A stretch of 64,000 bases of DNA from Tranzscheliella williamsii (Eukaryota; Basidiomycota; Ustilaginomycetes; Ustilaginales; Ustilaginaceae). The DNA lies in the NCBI GenBank assembly GCA_023212725.1, contig JALBYF010000030.1, positions 149,536 through 213,535 of the forward strand. The letters run 5' to 3'. This document shows, piece by piece, positions 31,891-42,983 of the stretch. The notes under the pieces were generated by a model. It saw nothing but the letters and a program-made list of their open reading frames with translations, ran no database searches and was not told the DNA's origin. Made by a program: the position numbers and the translations under genes. Position 1 is the first letter of the stretch. Each line of letters starts with the position of its first letter.

Positions 31891-33348
31891 CTATCGCAGC
31901 ATGGGGCCGAGGCTGGGGGCGGCGGCGGAGAGGCCCATGCCCATGCGGAGGGTGGAGGAGGAGCCGAGGCCGCCGACGCCGACAGAGCCACTGCGGGCGC
32001 CCGAGGCATGCTTGACATGGACCGCGGTGCCGATGCGATCCAGTTCGGCGTTCCAAAGGGCCAGCGCGTCGTAGCGCGGCTTGCTGAGACTGGTGGCGCT
32101 CCTGTCGAGCTCGACAAAGCAGCCCACCTGGTCGATGCGCGCCTTGATCTTGTCGTCCAGGATGAGCGACATGAGCAAATCCTCCACCTGCTCGACCGAG
32201 ATATTGAGCTGCTGTGCGAGATAGCCCAGCTGTATGCGCGAGTAGGGCTTGATAGTGTCGATCAGATACTGTGTCCTCAGCCCGCGCAGCACATCGTCGA
32301 TATACACCTTGATAAACGGATCCTCCAGAATGGTGCGCTTGTTCTCTCGAAGGATCTTCTCGGCCTCGTGCACCTCGCGGCGCTGGTAGGCCGAGACGAG
32401 ATTCGTCATGGCAACAATTTCTGGGTCGTTTTTATAAGGCTTGGTCTCCTGCGAGTCAAAGGGATTAATGTCGCTGCCCATCAGCATGTGAGCCAGTACA
32501 AGGTATTTGAGGATCTGGATGCGCTGGGCGCTCCCGGCTTCATCGTAGTTGAGAAAGGCTTGAAAGAAGTCGACCTGCGCCGCCTCCCAGTTCTTCTCGG
32601 ACATGTGCATCTTTCCACCACACTCCCTGATAACGCCCATAATGCGCGGATGCGGGATGGCGCTTTTGACCTGCAGCGTCGAGTTGTAGACTTCTTTGAG
32701 CTTCTTGAAGTTGCCCACCTCGCCGTACATCTGGATCTCGAGCGAGAAGATTTCGAGGAGGATAGTGCCTTTCGACTGATCGTCACTGCCGTCTGGACTG
32801 GTGCAGTAGCTTCTCAGTCCTTTGAGCGTCTTGGCCAGACGGCCCCACTCTTTCTTGGCCAGCCATATCCTGGCCAGCTTCAGATCCGTCTTTACGCTTA
32901 GACGTTCGTTCTTGGCGTCTTCGAGGGCGCACTTGGTGACGTCGTAGAACGACTCCATGAAGGATAAGCCCACATTGGTGGCGTTGGAGACGTAGTCTAG
33001 GATGTTGTTGATCGACTTTTCAGAGTAGTTGCGTGTGACGGCACTCTTGGTATACGAGAGGAGCTCGGTGTACGTCTGAAGCGCTTCGGCATGGCGACGA
33101 CGGTGGAAGTTGATCTTGGTTTGCTGCTTGAGCGCCTTGAAGCCCCAGTCCCCCTTCTCCTTTTCGGCGGCCACCACCGCCTTGAGCTCACGTATGGCCT
33201 CGTCAGGGTCGGTCTGTTTGAGATTCTTAGCGTTGTAGTACCGGTTCTCGATGCCGGCATCCGCGTCGTCCAGGTCGTCGTCCTCCTCGTACTCAAAATC
33301 GTAGTCCTCATCGGCAGCATCGTCCATGAGAAACTCTTCGTCCGACAT
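31891..33348 (-). CDS. CSN2: COP9 signalosome subunit 2 (PCI protein)
   Basis: 485 residues in one exon. The N-terminus is acidic (DEDYDFEYEEDDDLDD) followed by IENRYYNAKNLKQTDPDEAI, a hallmark of CSN2/Alien. TPR-like helices occupy residues 35-290. A PCI/winged-helix domain at about 300-440 includes YSRIQLGYLAQQLNISVEQVEDLLMSLILDDKI. CSN2 holds the cullin C-terminus and Rbx1 while the complex removes Nedd8. The last 45 residues are Ser/Gly-rich and atypical. The gene is 236 bp downstream of THI5 and convergent with it. Confidence 0.92.
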   Translation of the reverse strand: MSDEEFLMDDAADEDYDFEYEEDDDLDDADAGIENRYYNAKNLKQTDPDEAIRELKAVVAAEKEKGDWGFKALKQQTKINFHRRRHAEALQTYTELLSYTKSAVTRNYSEKSINNILDYVSNATNVGLSFMESFYDVTKCALEDAKNERLSVKTDLKLARIWLAKKEWGRLAKTLKGLRSYCTSPDGSDDQSKGTILLEIFSLEIQMYGEVGNFKKLKEVYNSTLQVKSAIPHPRIMGVIRECGGKMHMSEKNWEAAQVDFFQAFLNYDEAGSAQRIQILKYLVLAHMLMGSDINPFDSQETKPYKNDPEIVAMTNLVSAYQRREVHEAEKILRENKRTILEDPFIKVYIDDVLRGLRTQYLIDTIKPYSRIQLGYLAQQLNISVEQVEDLLMSLILDDKIKARIDQVGCFVELDRSATSLSKPRYDALALWNAELDRIGTAVHVKHASGARSGSVGVGGLGSSSTLRMGMGLSAAAPSLGPMLR

Positions 33349-34156
33349 GGCTGCGAGGATGTGGTATGCGCTCTTCGTTGCTGTATGGTGAAGGCCGACG
33401 CTTGATGGCTTTAGCGATAGAAGCGGAAAGCCGGCGCGCCTTTGATGTGGAGTCGCTCAGCCAGGCCAAGCACGTACTGGGAAGCCTATCGACCTAACAC
33501 ATACCCGTTGCCCCATCCTGTTGAAATGTGAATCTGACGCTTCTTAAGGGTAATGATAGAGCGACGCTCTTTTCCCGATCCACACAACAGCAATCGAAGA
33601 CCTCCAGCGTTGCTTCTACTGTATAAGTGAAAGTTCTTCAACATCAGTTCGGGGCTGTTGGCTTTCGTGGAGGTTCGTATGACAGTGCTGGCCCTTATGT
33701 AGCTCAATGCATACAAACCCTAGCTCCACAGCCTCGATCAATGAAAGCGTCATACGACGACAACCCTCGGCAAGCGCAATCGATTAATGTACTTCTCCCA
33801 GTACGACCGCACAGGGAAACAAAGCGTGGCGTTAACGAAAGAGGGTGTGGTTCTATCATTCCCTTCTAAATCGGAATAACGTCTCTTCCCCGCAAATAAT
33901 CACATTTAGGCGAAATGATGAGACAGAAGGAACAGTCGCCTCTTCAGCAGCACCACTACCGTCCCGTCCTCTACCAACCCCGAAGGACAGCCGATTACTG
34001 GATCCGAGCCTAGCACAGCCAAGCAGAAAGCTGCAGAGCTTTAGCAGGTATACCTTGAGCAAGTGTTTCGTAGCGCCAGTGCCGCCGTTTCTGCCATCGC
34101 CTCGCTGTGTTGCAACAGCCGTTTAACTGTGCTGACCTGCCACAAGCTATTCAAAA
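33349..34156. promoter_or_regulatory. 0.8-kb divergent intergenic region, CSN2 / acyltransferase
   Basis: Located between the head-to-head starts at 33348 and 34157. Small frames only; no repeat, RNA or TATA box recognised. Confidence 0.4.
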
Positions 34157-36688
34157 ATGGGGTGTAAACCCCATCAGGCAGACGGCCGCAGGTCGAATAG
34201 CGTAGCCCTACCCGTTAACGATGGCGGGGCTACCGGGGGGCGTTCTTTGCCGCCAGCACAGACCCAGCTGCCATCATCTGCAAATGCTTCCGCCCACCTC
34301 ACAACACAGCTCGGCGACCTTGGCTCGCCCAGAATCGGAGATGCGAAGTTGGCTGCCCAGGCAGGCATCCTCACCTCCGAGGAGCACAAGCTCGGCGACC
34401 TCAACGTAGTGGCCGCCTATAAAGCGCACTTTCGCGAGTCGCCCCTCGAGTTCCTCCAGCAGTTCGTAGCATACGGGCAGGGCACCGGCTGGCGCGGTTA
34501 TTCCAACTACATTGGCGCACCCATCCTCTACTCTGGATCCTCTGAGGAGAACATTCGAGCTGTGCTCAGCAGCGAGCAAGTGCAGGAACGTATTCGTAGA
34601 CTGGCGTCCTCCCGCGTCGATTACCTCTTGCCAGATCAGCCCTCCCAGTCCCCAGTGGGATCCACCAAAGCCGAGAAAAACCTGACCATTTTCAAAGAGC
34701 GTAAGAAGCGCGAGATGGAACAGCAGTTGCGAGAGGAGGCGCTCGCCATCCTCAAAGTAAGTGTAGCTCGCATCGACTCGCTCGCCTTCATCAAGGTTTT
34801 CGCTGCCACCGTCAACAACATCCTGGCCCGCATGTACCATCAGGGTATCCACATCAGCGTCCCCCAGGTCCTCGAGCTCCGCAGAGTAGCTGCCTACGCC
34901 GCCGAACGCAAGCAGAGCATCCTCTTCCTGCCCTGCCATAAATCGCACATTGACTACCTCACTGTGTCGTGGCTCATGTTCCGACTTGGTATCGCCCTAC
35001 CCCACATCATTGCTGGCGAGAATCTCGATTTGCCCGTCCTGGGCGACGTGCTCCGAAAAGGAGGCGCGTTTTTCATCCGCAGAACCTTTACAGGCGATCA
35101 GCTATACCCGGCCGTGATCAAGGAGTATGTAGAGACCCTGATGGCGAGCGGCAAAAACCTCGAATGCTTTATTGAGGGGACAAGATCGCGGACCGGAAAG
35201 CTGCTGCCACCCAAGCTCGGCATCCTCAAATACGTTGTTGAGGGACTCCTCAACGGCCGCACCGATGATGTGTGGATCTGTCCCGTCAGCCTACAGTATG
35301 ACTCGGTAATCGAGTCCGAGACATACGTCTCCGAGCTGCTCGGCAAGCCCAAGGAAGCGGAGTCGCTCCTAGGTCTCCTCTCGGGCAGTTCATCCCTTCT
35401 GCAACTCAAGATGGGGCGGATTGACATCCGCTTCGACACGCCCTGGTCTCTGCGAGGCTTTATCCAGGAGCAGAAAGAGCGCCGAGCAACCCCCGGCTAC
35501 AAAGACGCTCTCATGGAGCTCGACCCGAAGCATAACGAAAAGCACAAGCTGCTACTTCTCAAGGCTCTGGGCTACAGAGTACTGGGCGACATCAACAAGG
35601 TGTCTGTGATCATGCCCGCCGCGTTGATCGGATCTGCGGTCCTCACGCTGCGAGGGCGCGGGGTCTCTCGCAGCGAGCTGATACGCAAGGTGGAGTGGAT
35701 CCGGAGCACCATTATCCGCAAGGGCTACACCGTTGCCGACTTTGGGCACATGTCCACGGCCGAGGTGATTGACCGCGCCTTGTCCGGCGTGATGAAGGGA
35801 CTGATTGTCGAGGAGAAAGACGTGATGGAAACCACGTACGTGCCTGTCAAGCGGTTCGAGCTAAGCTTCTACCGCAACCAGGTCATCCACATCTACGTCT
35901 CCGAAGCGCTCGCCTGCGCCGCCCTCTATACCAAAGTCAAACAAGGCGGCACGGCACCGATGCAGAGGATGACGCTGAAGGAGCTCCTTGACGAATGCTT
36001 GTTCATCTCGACGGTCCTCCGCAACGAGTTTGTCTTTGGTGTCGACGCGCTAGAGGTCAATGTGGACCGCACCGTCGAAAGCATGGTTCACGCTGGTGTC
36101 CTGACCACCCGCAGTGACCTCCGGCCTGAAGACGGCGGCTGCGTGGAATTAAGCACAAAGGAGAGGGAGATTGGCAGGGAGAACTTTGATAGCTACCTCT
36201 TCCTCATCTGGCCCTTCATCGAAGGATACTGGCTAGCCGCCGTCTCGCTCCTGTCCTTGATCCCGGCTGAAGCTGCGGGGAAGGAGCATCCGGAGAAGAG
36301 CCTACCGTGGTTCGCGGCGAAAGACTTTGAGAAGCACGCACAACTGCTGGGCAAGACACTGTATGCTCAAGGCGAACTTTCGTATCTGGAGTCGATCAAC
36401 GCCGCCACCTTGTCACAGGCCTTCACCCGGATGGAAGAGATGGGCATGGTTCTCCGCAGAAAGTCCTCGGGCCAAAAACCGGTTCCGATCATGGCTCTGC
36501 ATCCGCACTTCTGGCCTTGCCAGTCCTCCAGGTTGACCGACTACCTCGACCGTCTGTCGCAGTTTCGGCGCGAGGGCAAGGACCGCAGGGAAAAGAACGT
36601 CGGTGCCAAGGTGCAGCAATATACATCCGCCTACGCCCCGCCTATAGTCGAGGTATTACCGATCCAGGAAAGGCAAGCCCAGTTGTGA
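34157..36688 (+). CDS. GNPAT/PlsB-family glycerol-3-phosphate or DHAP acyltransferase
   Basis: 843 residues in one exon. Acyltransferase block I is HKSHID (His261, Asp266). Block II contains GGAFFIRRTFTGDQLYPAV, block III FIEGTRSRTGK (about residues 338-348) and block IV WICPVSLQYD. The stretch ETYVSELLGKPKEAES after block IV matches the animal GNPAT (peroxisomal DHAP acyltransferase) branch better than bacterial PlsB. This differs from the usual fungal Gat1/Gat2 (SCT1) enzymes. The C-terminus is QERQAQL; AQL resembles but does not equal the PTS1 tripeptide (GNPAT of animals ends AKL). A peroxisomal enzyme feeding lysophosphatidate or ether-lipid synthesis is therefore possible but unproven. 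Confidence 0.82.
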   Translation: MGCKPHQADGRRSNSVALPVNDGGATGGRSLPPAQTQLPSSANASAHLTTQLGDLGSPRIGDAKLAAQAGILTSEEHKLGDLNVVAAYKAHFRESPLEFLQQFVAYGQGTGWRGYSNYIGAPILYSGSSEENIRAVLSSEQVQERIRRLASSRVDYLLPDQPSQSPVGSTKAEKNLTIFKERKKREMEQQLREEALAILKVSVARIDSLAFIKVFAATVNNILARMYHQGIHISVPQVLELRRVAAYAAERKQSILFLPCHKSHIDYLTVSWLMFRLGIALPHIIAGENLDLPVLGDVLRKGGAFFIRRTFTGDQLYPAVIKEYVETLMASGKNLECFIEGTRSRTGKLLPPKLGILKYVVEGLLNGRTDDVWICPVSLQYDSVIESETYVSELLGKPKEAESLLGLLSGSSSLLQLKMGRIDIRFDTPWSLRGFIQEQKERRATPGYKDALMELDPKHNEKHKLLLLKALGYRVLGDINKVSVIMPAALIGSAVLTLRGRGVSRSELIRKVEWIRSTIIRKGYTVADFGHMSTAEVIDRALSGVMKGLIVEEKDVMETTYVPVKRFELSFYRNQVIHIYVSEALACAALYTKVKQGGTAPMQRMTLKELLDECLFISTVLRNEFVFGVDALEVNVDRTVESMVHAGVLTTRSDLRPEDGGCVELSTKEREIGRENFDSYLFLIWPFIEGYWLAAVSLLSLIPAEAAGKEHPEKSLPWFAAKDFEKHAQLLGKTLYAQGELSYLESINAATLSQAFTRMEEMGMVLRRKSSGQKPVPIMALHPHFWPCQSSRLTDYLDRLSQFRREGKDRREKNVGAKVQQYTSAYAPPIVEVLPIQERQAQL

Positions 36689-37219
36689 GCCGCCCCGCGC
36701 ACAGCCTCCATTGCTCCTCCCCCACAACGGCGTACTGCTCCGCGACTTGTTGTGTATTGATACCCTCCAGAGGTCAGCTTGCTTCTTGGTCGCCTTCGAA
36801 CGTGCGCTTGCCATTTGCGTGGGCCCTTGGCGGTCTGTATCGTGACTGTGCATTATGATGATGGGACGGCATCGCGGTGGGCCGCTTCGGTTGGCGTTGC
36901 TCCGAACACCGCGCCGATGTTAGATCAGAAGAGCAGGGCAGATCAGCAAAGCATGGACCAACACTTCCCTAAGCCCGCCGCCTCCCAGTTCACTTTGATC
37001 TCACGACATCATCATAGCCCCCTACCCCACCTCTGCTTCGCTGTACTGTGTTTCCCGCTGCGATCCTTGCTGTCCTCAAACTCTCATTCGCTGCCTGCCA
37101 AACTGTCGTTTGCCGCTTTCCAGAGGCTTCTGTCTGTTTCCTGCGGGCCACGACATTGCCACCGTTCGCTTGTCCGATCGCGAGCCGTGCTTGACCAGGT
37201 TCAGCAGCGAGCACTCAAC
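36689..37219. promoter_or_regulatory. Intergenic / promoter and 5' UTR of aspartyl aminopeptidase
   Basis: 530 bp between two rightward genes. The frame of the aminopeptidase is open upstream to 36779, but the translated stretch there is low in complexity and unlike the family, so it is treated as leader DNA. Confidence 0.5.
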
Positions 37220-38731
37220 ATGACCGCCATGCATCCTTCCACCGCCCATGGCCCGCCCAGCGGCACCGGATCTGCGCTGCTGAACGACGACATCGCCGCC
37301 GCCCGGCGATTCCTCAAGTATGTGGATGCGAGCCCGACCCCGTTTCACGCCGTTGCCACGTCGTCCTCCATGCTTGACGCGGCAGGGTTCGAGAGGCTCA
37401 GGGAGAACGAACTCTGGGACGGCAAGGTGAAGCAGGGCGGCAAGTACTACTTTACTAGGAACCAGTCCGCCATTGTCGCTTTCGCCGTCGGCGGAAAGTA
37501 TGAGCCGGGCAACGGCGTACATGTCGTCGGTGCCCACACTGACTCGCCCAACTTCCAGATCAAGCCTGTCTCCAAAAAGGGTAAGGAAGGTTACCTCCAG
37601 TGTGGCGTCGAGACGTACGGCGGCGGCATCTGGGCATCGTGGTTCGACCGTGACCTCGGCCTCGCGGGGCGCGTCATCGTCTCTGACTCGACCAAGCACG
37701 ATGCGTTCACGGGCAAGCTGGTGCACATCCGGCGTCCGATCCTGAGAATCCCCACCTTGGCTATCCATCTCAACCGAACCGTCAATGAAGCCTTCAAGTT
37801 CAACCAGGAAGACCACACCTTGCCCATCCTCGGCCTTGCCACGGAGCAGCTCAACAAGAAGGCAGACCAGGCTGCCGAGACAGCCAAGGCCACGCCGCAG
37901 GCTGTCGGCGTGCCCACCATGTCGGAAAAGCACCACTCGGTCCTGCTCGACCTGCTCGCTTCGGAGCTCGGCGTCTCTGTCGAGCAGATCCAGGACTTCG
38001 AGCTTAGCCTGTACGACACCCAGCCCGCTGCGATCGGAGGCATCAACAACGAGTTCATCCACTCGCCACGCCTCGACAACCAGATGTCATGCTTCTGTGC
38101 CACCGAAGGCCTGATCGCCTCGCTATCCTCCGCAGACGCACTGGCGTCCTCCTCATCGATCCGGGCCATCGCCCTCTTCGACAATGAAGAGGTGGGCTCG
38201 GTCTCCACCCACGGTGCTGAGTCGAACATGCTGCCGGCGCTGATCCAGCGTCTGGTCGCGCTCCCCGTTGGGTCGTCGAGCGCGCCGGCCGCGTCGAATC
38301 TGTACGAGAAGGCCGTGTCGCGCTCGTTCCTGCTCTCGTCGGACATGGCGCACGGATTCCACCCGAACTACGCATCGTACTACGAGGAGAACCACCGGCC
38401 GCGGCTCAACCAGGGCCCTGTGATCAAGACCAACGTCAAGCAGCGCTACGCGACCACAGCGCCCACCGCTTTCCTCATCCGCAGGATCGCACAGCGCGCC
38501 GGCGTGCCGCTCCAGTCGTTCGTCGTCAAGAACGACATGCCCTGCGGCTCCACCATCGGCCCCATGCTCTCCAAGCTCGGCATCCGCACCCTCGACCTCG
38601 GCAACCCCCAGCTCTCTATGCACTCTATCCGCGAAACCTGCGGCACCAAGGACGTCGAGTACAAGACCGTCCTGTTCACCCATTTCTTCAACTCCTTCGA
38701 AGAGGTCGATGCTCAGCTCGCCCTCGACTAA
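37220..38731 (+). CDS. Aspartyl aminopeptidase (M18)
   Basis: 503 residues from ATG 37220 (MTAMHPSTAHG), the start that gives the family's usual length. M18 metal-site motifs are all present: VHVVGAHTDSPNF (about residue 98), SPRLDNQMSC (about 279), FDNEEVGS (about 320), SSDMAHGFHPNY (about 374) and CGSTIGPMLSKLGI near the C-terminus, where DLGNPQLSMHSIRE supplies the last His ligand. Enzymes of this family (yeast Ape4, mammalian DNPEP) form dodecamers in the cytosol and remove N-terminal Asp/Glu; yeast Ape4 can be carried to the vacuole by the Cvt pathway. A Thr/Ala-rich loop at about residues 215-235 may be a lineage insertion. Confidence 0.93.
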   Translation: MTAMHPSTAHGPPSGTGSALLNDDIAAARRFLKYVDASPTPFHAVATSSSMLDAAGFERLRENELWDGKVKQGGKYYFTRNQSAIVAFAVGGKYEPGNGVHVVGAHTDSPNFQIKPVSKKGKEGYLQCGVETYGGGIWASWFDRDLGLAGRVIVSDSTKHDAFTGKLVHIRRPILRIPTLAIHLNRTVNEAFKFNQEDHTLPILGLATEQLNKKADQAAETAKATPQAVGVPTMSEKHHSVLLDLLASELGVSVEQIQDFELSLYDTQPAAIGGINNEFIHSPRLDNQMSCFCATEGLIASLSSADALASSSSIRAIALFDNEEVGSVSTHGAESNMLPALIQRLVALPVGSSSAPAASNLYEKAVSRSFLLSSDMAHGFHPNYASYYEENHRPRLNQGPVIKTNVKQRYATTAPTAFLIRRIAQRAGVPLQSFVVKNDMPCGSTIGPMLSKLGIRTLDLGNPQLSMHSIRETCGTKDVEYKTVLFTHFFNSFEEVDAQLALD

Positions 38732-38844
38732 GCGCCAACCACGTCCGCTAGCCCTGTCAACCATCGGCCGCATCGAGTCGCATTAGTCTATAGCAATGCA
38801 TTGCGAATACACAGCATTGCGCCAAGCCTCTTTTGCTTGCCAGG

Positions 38845-41800
38845 TTAGGACGCAATCCGCTGCAGCTTTGTGAGCTCCTCCTGGCTGAGGTGGGCAGAAA
38901 CGTGCGACTGGAACGAGTCCGGGCCCGCTGACTGGGCCAGATGCTTGAAATAAGTCGTCAACCAGCCCTGCCAAAGTGAAAGAAGCGCGTGGATGAGCAG
39001 TCTGCAGGAGGAGGATGCGGCTGGCGGTGACGAGTATACTCACCTTGAAGTCCATGTTGTAGACAGGGTCGGCCTTGAGATCGTCGTCGTCGTCGACGGC
39101 CAAGTCGTCGCTTTGCAGGGCGTCGAGCCCGCCGGGACCGAGCATTTCCGAGAGGAAGCCAAAGTCGTCCTTGCTGTGCCCTGTGGGGCCATCGTCGTCG
39201 TCGTTCCACTCGCCGTCTTCGTCGTCGGTCTGGGGCGTCCGCGCGCCATCTTGAGGGCCGGCGCCGGCGCCGGGAGCGCCGCGCGAAGCAGACTCCCACT
39301 CGCTAAGAAGCACCTTGACGATTTTGGCAAAAAGAGGCACCTGGGTATATTGGTGGGGCAGCGTCTTTGCGCGCGAACGCGTGCGAATGAGGCCCGAATT
39401 GTCCGGCACAATGTCGCCCCGGACGATTGTGCCCAGCACGCCCCTCTGGCTCTCCAGCAGCTTGCACAGCGCCAGCGTACTGATCCTCTGCGCCCAAAAG
39501 CCCTGGAACGTCTCGGCGTTCGCCACCCATTTCTTGACCAACACCTCCAGTCCAGTTCCCGCTTCTGACCCCTCCTTCCCGGGAGCAACCTGGATGGACT
39601 CGAGGAGATCCATCACCTCCTTCGCCTGCTGCTCGTTGTCATGCATCAGAAACGCGATAGGCAAGATCAAGGACTGGGTGAAGGACGCGGTTTGTGCAGT
39701 TGCAAGTCTTTGAATCATCGCGTTCACCAAAGCCGGTAGGACCGGCGCGATTTGGTCACCGCTCTTCCTGAGCAAGGCTATAACCAAGTCGCCAACAGCG
39801 AGCCCACCGCTTTCTGCATCGTTCGATGGCTCCAAAAGCCGGGCAATAATCTGCAGCATCGACTCGATGGATGAGGTAGGAGACGCTGCTGCCTCAACAT
39901 CCCTCCAAGACAACAGCTCTCGAATGCATTTTTTGACCAAAACAGTCAAACATTCGACCCCGTTCTGCAGAACATCGCGGTCGTCGCTGGTCTTGAGCAC
40001 TTTCAGAAGATTGGGACAGAGAATGTTGACAACACCCCGCAGGGCTGACGTGTCAGCGCCATCGAGGACACTCTTGGCTAGCTCGACAGCCGTTTCGGCA
40101 ATCGCAGAAGGCTCCGCATCTTGGCTCGCGGGGTCGGGTGACAGGCTTGAGCCAATGGCAGCGGCGAGGAACGGCACGCTCTTCTGAACAACAGTGCTGG
40201 AAACACTTGGTTGCTTCGAAGCAGCCAGTGTTTCCAAAAGATCAGAAACGACCGAAAGAAGGATAATGTCTTTCGCGTTGCGTGCCCAAACCTGTAGGAC
40301 GGCAGTGACGATTTCGCCGACGACCGGAGGCTCGACGATGGAGACGGTGCTAGTCTCGCCATCCTGCTCTTCCACGAGCACTGCTTGTACTGTTTCGATG
40401 ATCAGGATCAAGGTATCCTCGGAAGCCTGAGTGAGAAGAGGGCCCAGCTTCTGGATTATACGTGGCGCAAATGGAACCAGGATCGTTGAGGGAAGATGCC
40501 GGTAGAAATTCTTGACCGTCCGTACTGCCGAGATCTTGACCGGCATAGGTGCCTGGTCGGATTCAACGGCGCTAACAGCCGCCTCCAAGAATTGGGTGGC
40601 AAGCTCTGCCGGGAGGGCGGTTGCGAACTGCGAGGCAAATACAAAACCGCGCCCCTGTAAAAAGGGAGGAGATTCGTTGCCGACATTCGGAAGCACAACC
40701 GTGGCGAATATCGATTCAAGGTTGAGGGCTAGTTTTGCTTCAGGCTGTGCCTCTAAAATGTCGCTGATGGCGTCAGCGTTGTTACCGATGGCCGCCAACA
40801 GACCCTCGTGGGACTTCCACCAGTCTTCGTCGCCTTTGTTTCTGTTCAACTGGCCTTGCTGGACAACGTGATGGAACTGCTGACCCAAGCAACGCAGTGT
40901 CGGGACGGGGAAATCATCGATCAAGGCACCTAGGAGGTCAGCAGCCGCTATTCTCAGACTGAAAGCGAGTGTCTCGTCTTCTTCGTCAGCGATGAACGCA
41001 TTGGCGTCATTCGCCCAGTTCTCTTCGTCTTCTGTAGTCATGCCGATGTAAAGCAGAAGAAGCAGGATTAGTTGCTTCAAGGCCTCCGTTTCCGTCCCCT
41101 GGCCTCCGCTCCCGCCGGCGAGGAAGAAGCCTCTGCATCTGTCGCCTCTTGATGCTTCGGAAACAAAGTCGAAGATGGAGCATGCGAGTGAAGGGATATC
41201 GCAAGCTACGTCATCGTCACCCTCCTCCGCTGACGGGGGGAGGCTGTCGGTGGAGTTGGAGAGATACATGCGTTGGAACGTCGGGAGCAAGGATGCAAGA
41301 TTCTTGATGGAATCGCCAACGAAGCCACTTAGATAGGGTTTGAACGGAGCGCGAAACATAGCGGCCACCTTGAGAGTTTTAAAGATCTCGTTGCGCAAGG
41401 AGAGTGTCTCCCAGCCCTCGTTGTTGGGACCGAGCTCGCTAGCGGCGACACGATCCAGGAGCAAGTGCATAGATTGCAGCCACCTAGGTAGCATGTCCTG
41501 CGAGGCCTGCTTGACGATATCTGGATAGGTCTCTTTGACCATGAACAAGGTGGTGAGACACTGGCGGAAGACAAGCACGCATCGAGCGCGTATGCGAGGG
41601 CTGTGGCATTTCTCGTCGGTGAGAACGCCCTCTAGAAGCGGCAGGATCTCTTTGGCCACCTGCATAAGCTGGATCTCGTCCATTTCCACGCGGACAAATT
41701 CAGACAGCAGAGCCATCGACCCGTGAACACCGTGAGAATCGCCCCGCTGCAAGAGCTCCTGAATACACGGAAGGAGTTCAGGGAACTGATCGGGGTAGTC

Positions 41801-42172
41801 AGGACCGGCTAGCGTGGCGATCGCATACGAAACAGCGAGACGGATCTTGCGGCTGGGATCAGAGAGGCCCTGCAAGAGAGATATGCGGATCTGTTGCTTT
41901 ACGACCACATCTGTAGATGGGGCACCCAGAAAGGGTTCAAAATAGGGCGACCATCGAGTGGTGATGTACTTGCGCAACGAAAGCGCTGCTGATTGCCGAA
42001 GATGGATCTCAAGCGACGGCTCGAGTAAGAGATTGACGAGGACGAGGCCGAGATGCCCCTGCGGATCTTGAAGAGGAGAACGAAGCGTTTCGAGTTGGGC
42101 TTCTGCCTGGGTCCTCGTGTCCCGATCTGGAGAGAGCGTAGCGTCCAGACATGCAGCTAGTTGCTGTTCCAT
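38845..42172 (-). CDS. Importin-9 / Kap114-type karyopherin beta
   Basis: Exons 39044-42172 and 38845-38967 with a 76-nt GTGAGT...GGCAG intron give 1083 residues. The importin-beta N-terminal domain (residues 20-100) contains QAEAQLETLR and LRQSAALSLRKYI, and HEAT repeats follow throughout. An acidic loop at about residues 965-1035 (EDGEWNDDDDG, LAVDDDDDLKADP) is the Imp9/Kap114 hallmark that contacts histone H2A-H2B. Splicing replaces an otherwise extended frame by GWLTTYFKHLAQ...LSQEELTKLQRIAS, the family's C-terminal helix, which supports the intron. Kap114/Imp9 import H2A-H2B, TBP and other cargo into the nucleus. It is convergent with the aminopeptidase (114 bp apart). Confidence 0.9.
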
Positions 42173-42378
42173 GATACTGCGAGTGTTATAGGTTCCGCAG
42201 AGGCCGGGGGGAAGGGTTTATGACAGAGCGGTTGAAGCGCATTAGCTGGCCTAGAAGACGACAAGTGTTGGTCTTCTTTCCTGAGAAGAGCAAAAGAAGG
42301 GTAAATCCACGAACTGCTTATGATATGATTGTGAGATTCCACCTAGAAACCGACGTTAGTCAGGCGAAGTGTGGTGTG

Positions 42379-42431
42379 GGCGAAAAGGCAAAAAGGCGAA
42401 AAGGCGAAAAGGCGAAAAGGCGAAAAGGCGG
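42379..42431. repeat. (GGCGAAAA)n microsatellite
   Basis: About 6.5 tandem copies of GGCGAAAA with one substitution in the second copy, in the promoter-side flank of the importin-9 gene. Confidence 0.9.
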
Positions 42432-42529
42432 GCCGTTGACCTCCTTGATCCTTGTAAGATTGAAAACCTGATGAGCTAACAACTGCTTCTGTCCCCAATC
42501 AAAAGCACACCAAAGCGCAATGCGGAAGT

Positions 42530-42735
42530 ATGGTTCTTCGGCAATTCGCTCAACCGTCCGGCCTTCACAGTAACAACCATGTCAGCTGCTTGTCAAAGAT
42601 TGCGGCAGGTGTGCGGCCAAAACAGGGTCTAGTCACACAAGTGGACAGCTCGTTCACAATCACGCTCCCTCCTTCCCGTGCTGTCGTACGAATTAGATTG
42701 CAGGATCAAATCCCACACAGCTTGGTAATTCTGAC
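42530..42735 (+). repeat. Diverged direct repeat, copy A
   Basis: Aligns along its length with 44101-44310 in the same orientation. Shared blocks include CAATTCGCTCAA vs AAATTCGCTCAA, GTCAGCT.CTTGTCAA.GAT, GCGGCAGGTGTG, TCACACAAG.GGA and GTGCTGTCG. It contains CGG-N16-CCG at 42539-42560. Confidence 0.75.
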
Positions 42736-42983
42736 GCCAGTTGATGTTTGCTGAGCCTTCCAATACCAAACGTGGATATCTTATGCTAGTGCCGTGAACT
42801 GACATGGGGCGAGTACGGAGATACACATTTTGCAGATTTATCCACAATACTCGAGATGTGTGGTCGTGAGTGCACATCGAAGCGTAAGAAGGCTGGTTGC
42901 CTAAACGTTGCCTGTTGTCCTCGGGTGAGGGTCATATTCATGAGTTAACAGTGAGGTGTGGTCGACGAAGACGCCTCTCCATA

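Larger units (their letters stand above)
42173..42983. other. Intergenic with repeats at the border of the accessory region
   Basis: Contains an 8-bp microsatellite (42379-42431) and repeat copy A (42530-42735). No gene recognised. Confidence 0.4.

Noticed and set aside
36779..37219. N-terminal extension of aspartyl aminopeptidase
   Set aside because: Would add 147 residues unlike the M18 family, without a clear targeting signal; ATG 37220 gives the usual length.
42690..42720. Possible tRNA T-arm (GGATCAAATCCC)
   Set aside because: The invariant TTC of the T-loop is missing and no acceptor or anticodon arms can be folded around it.
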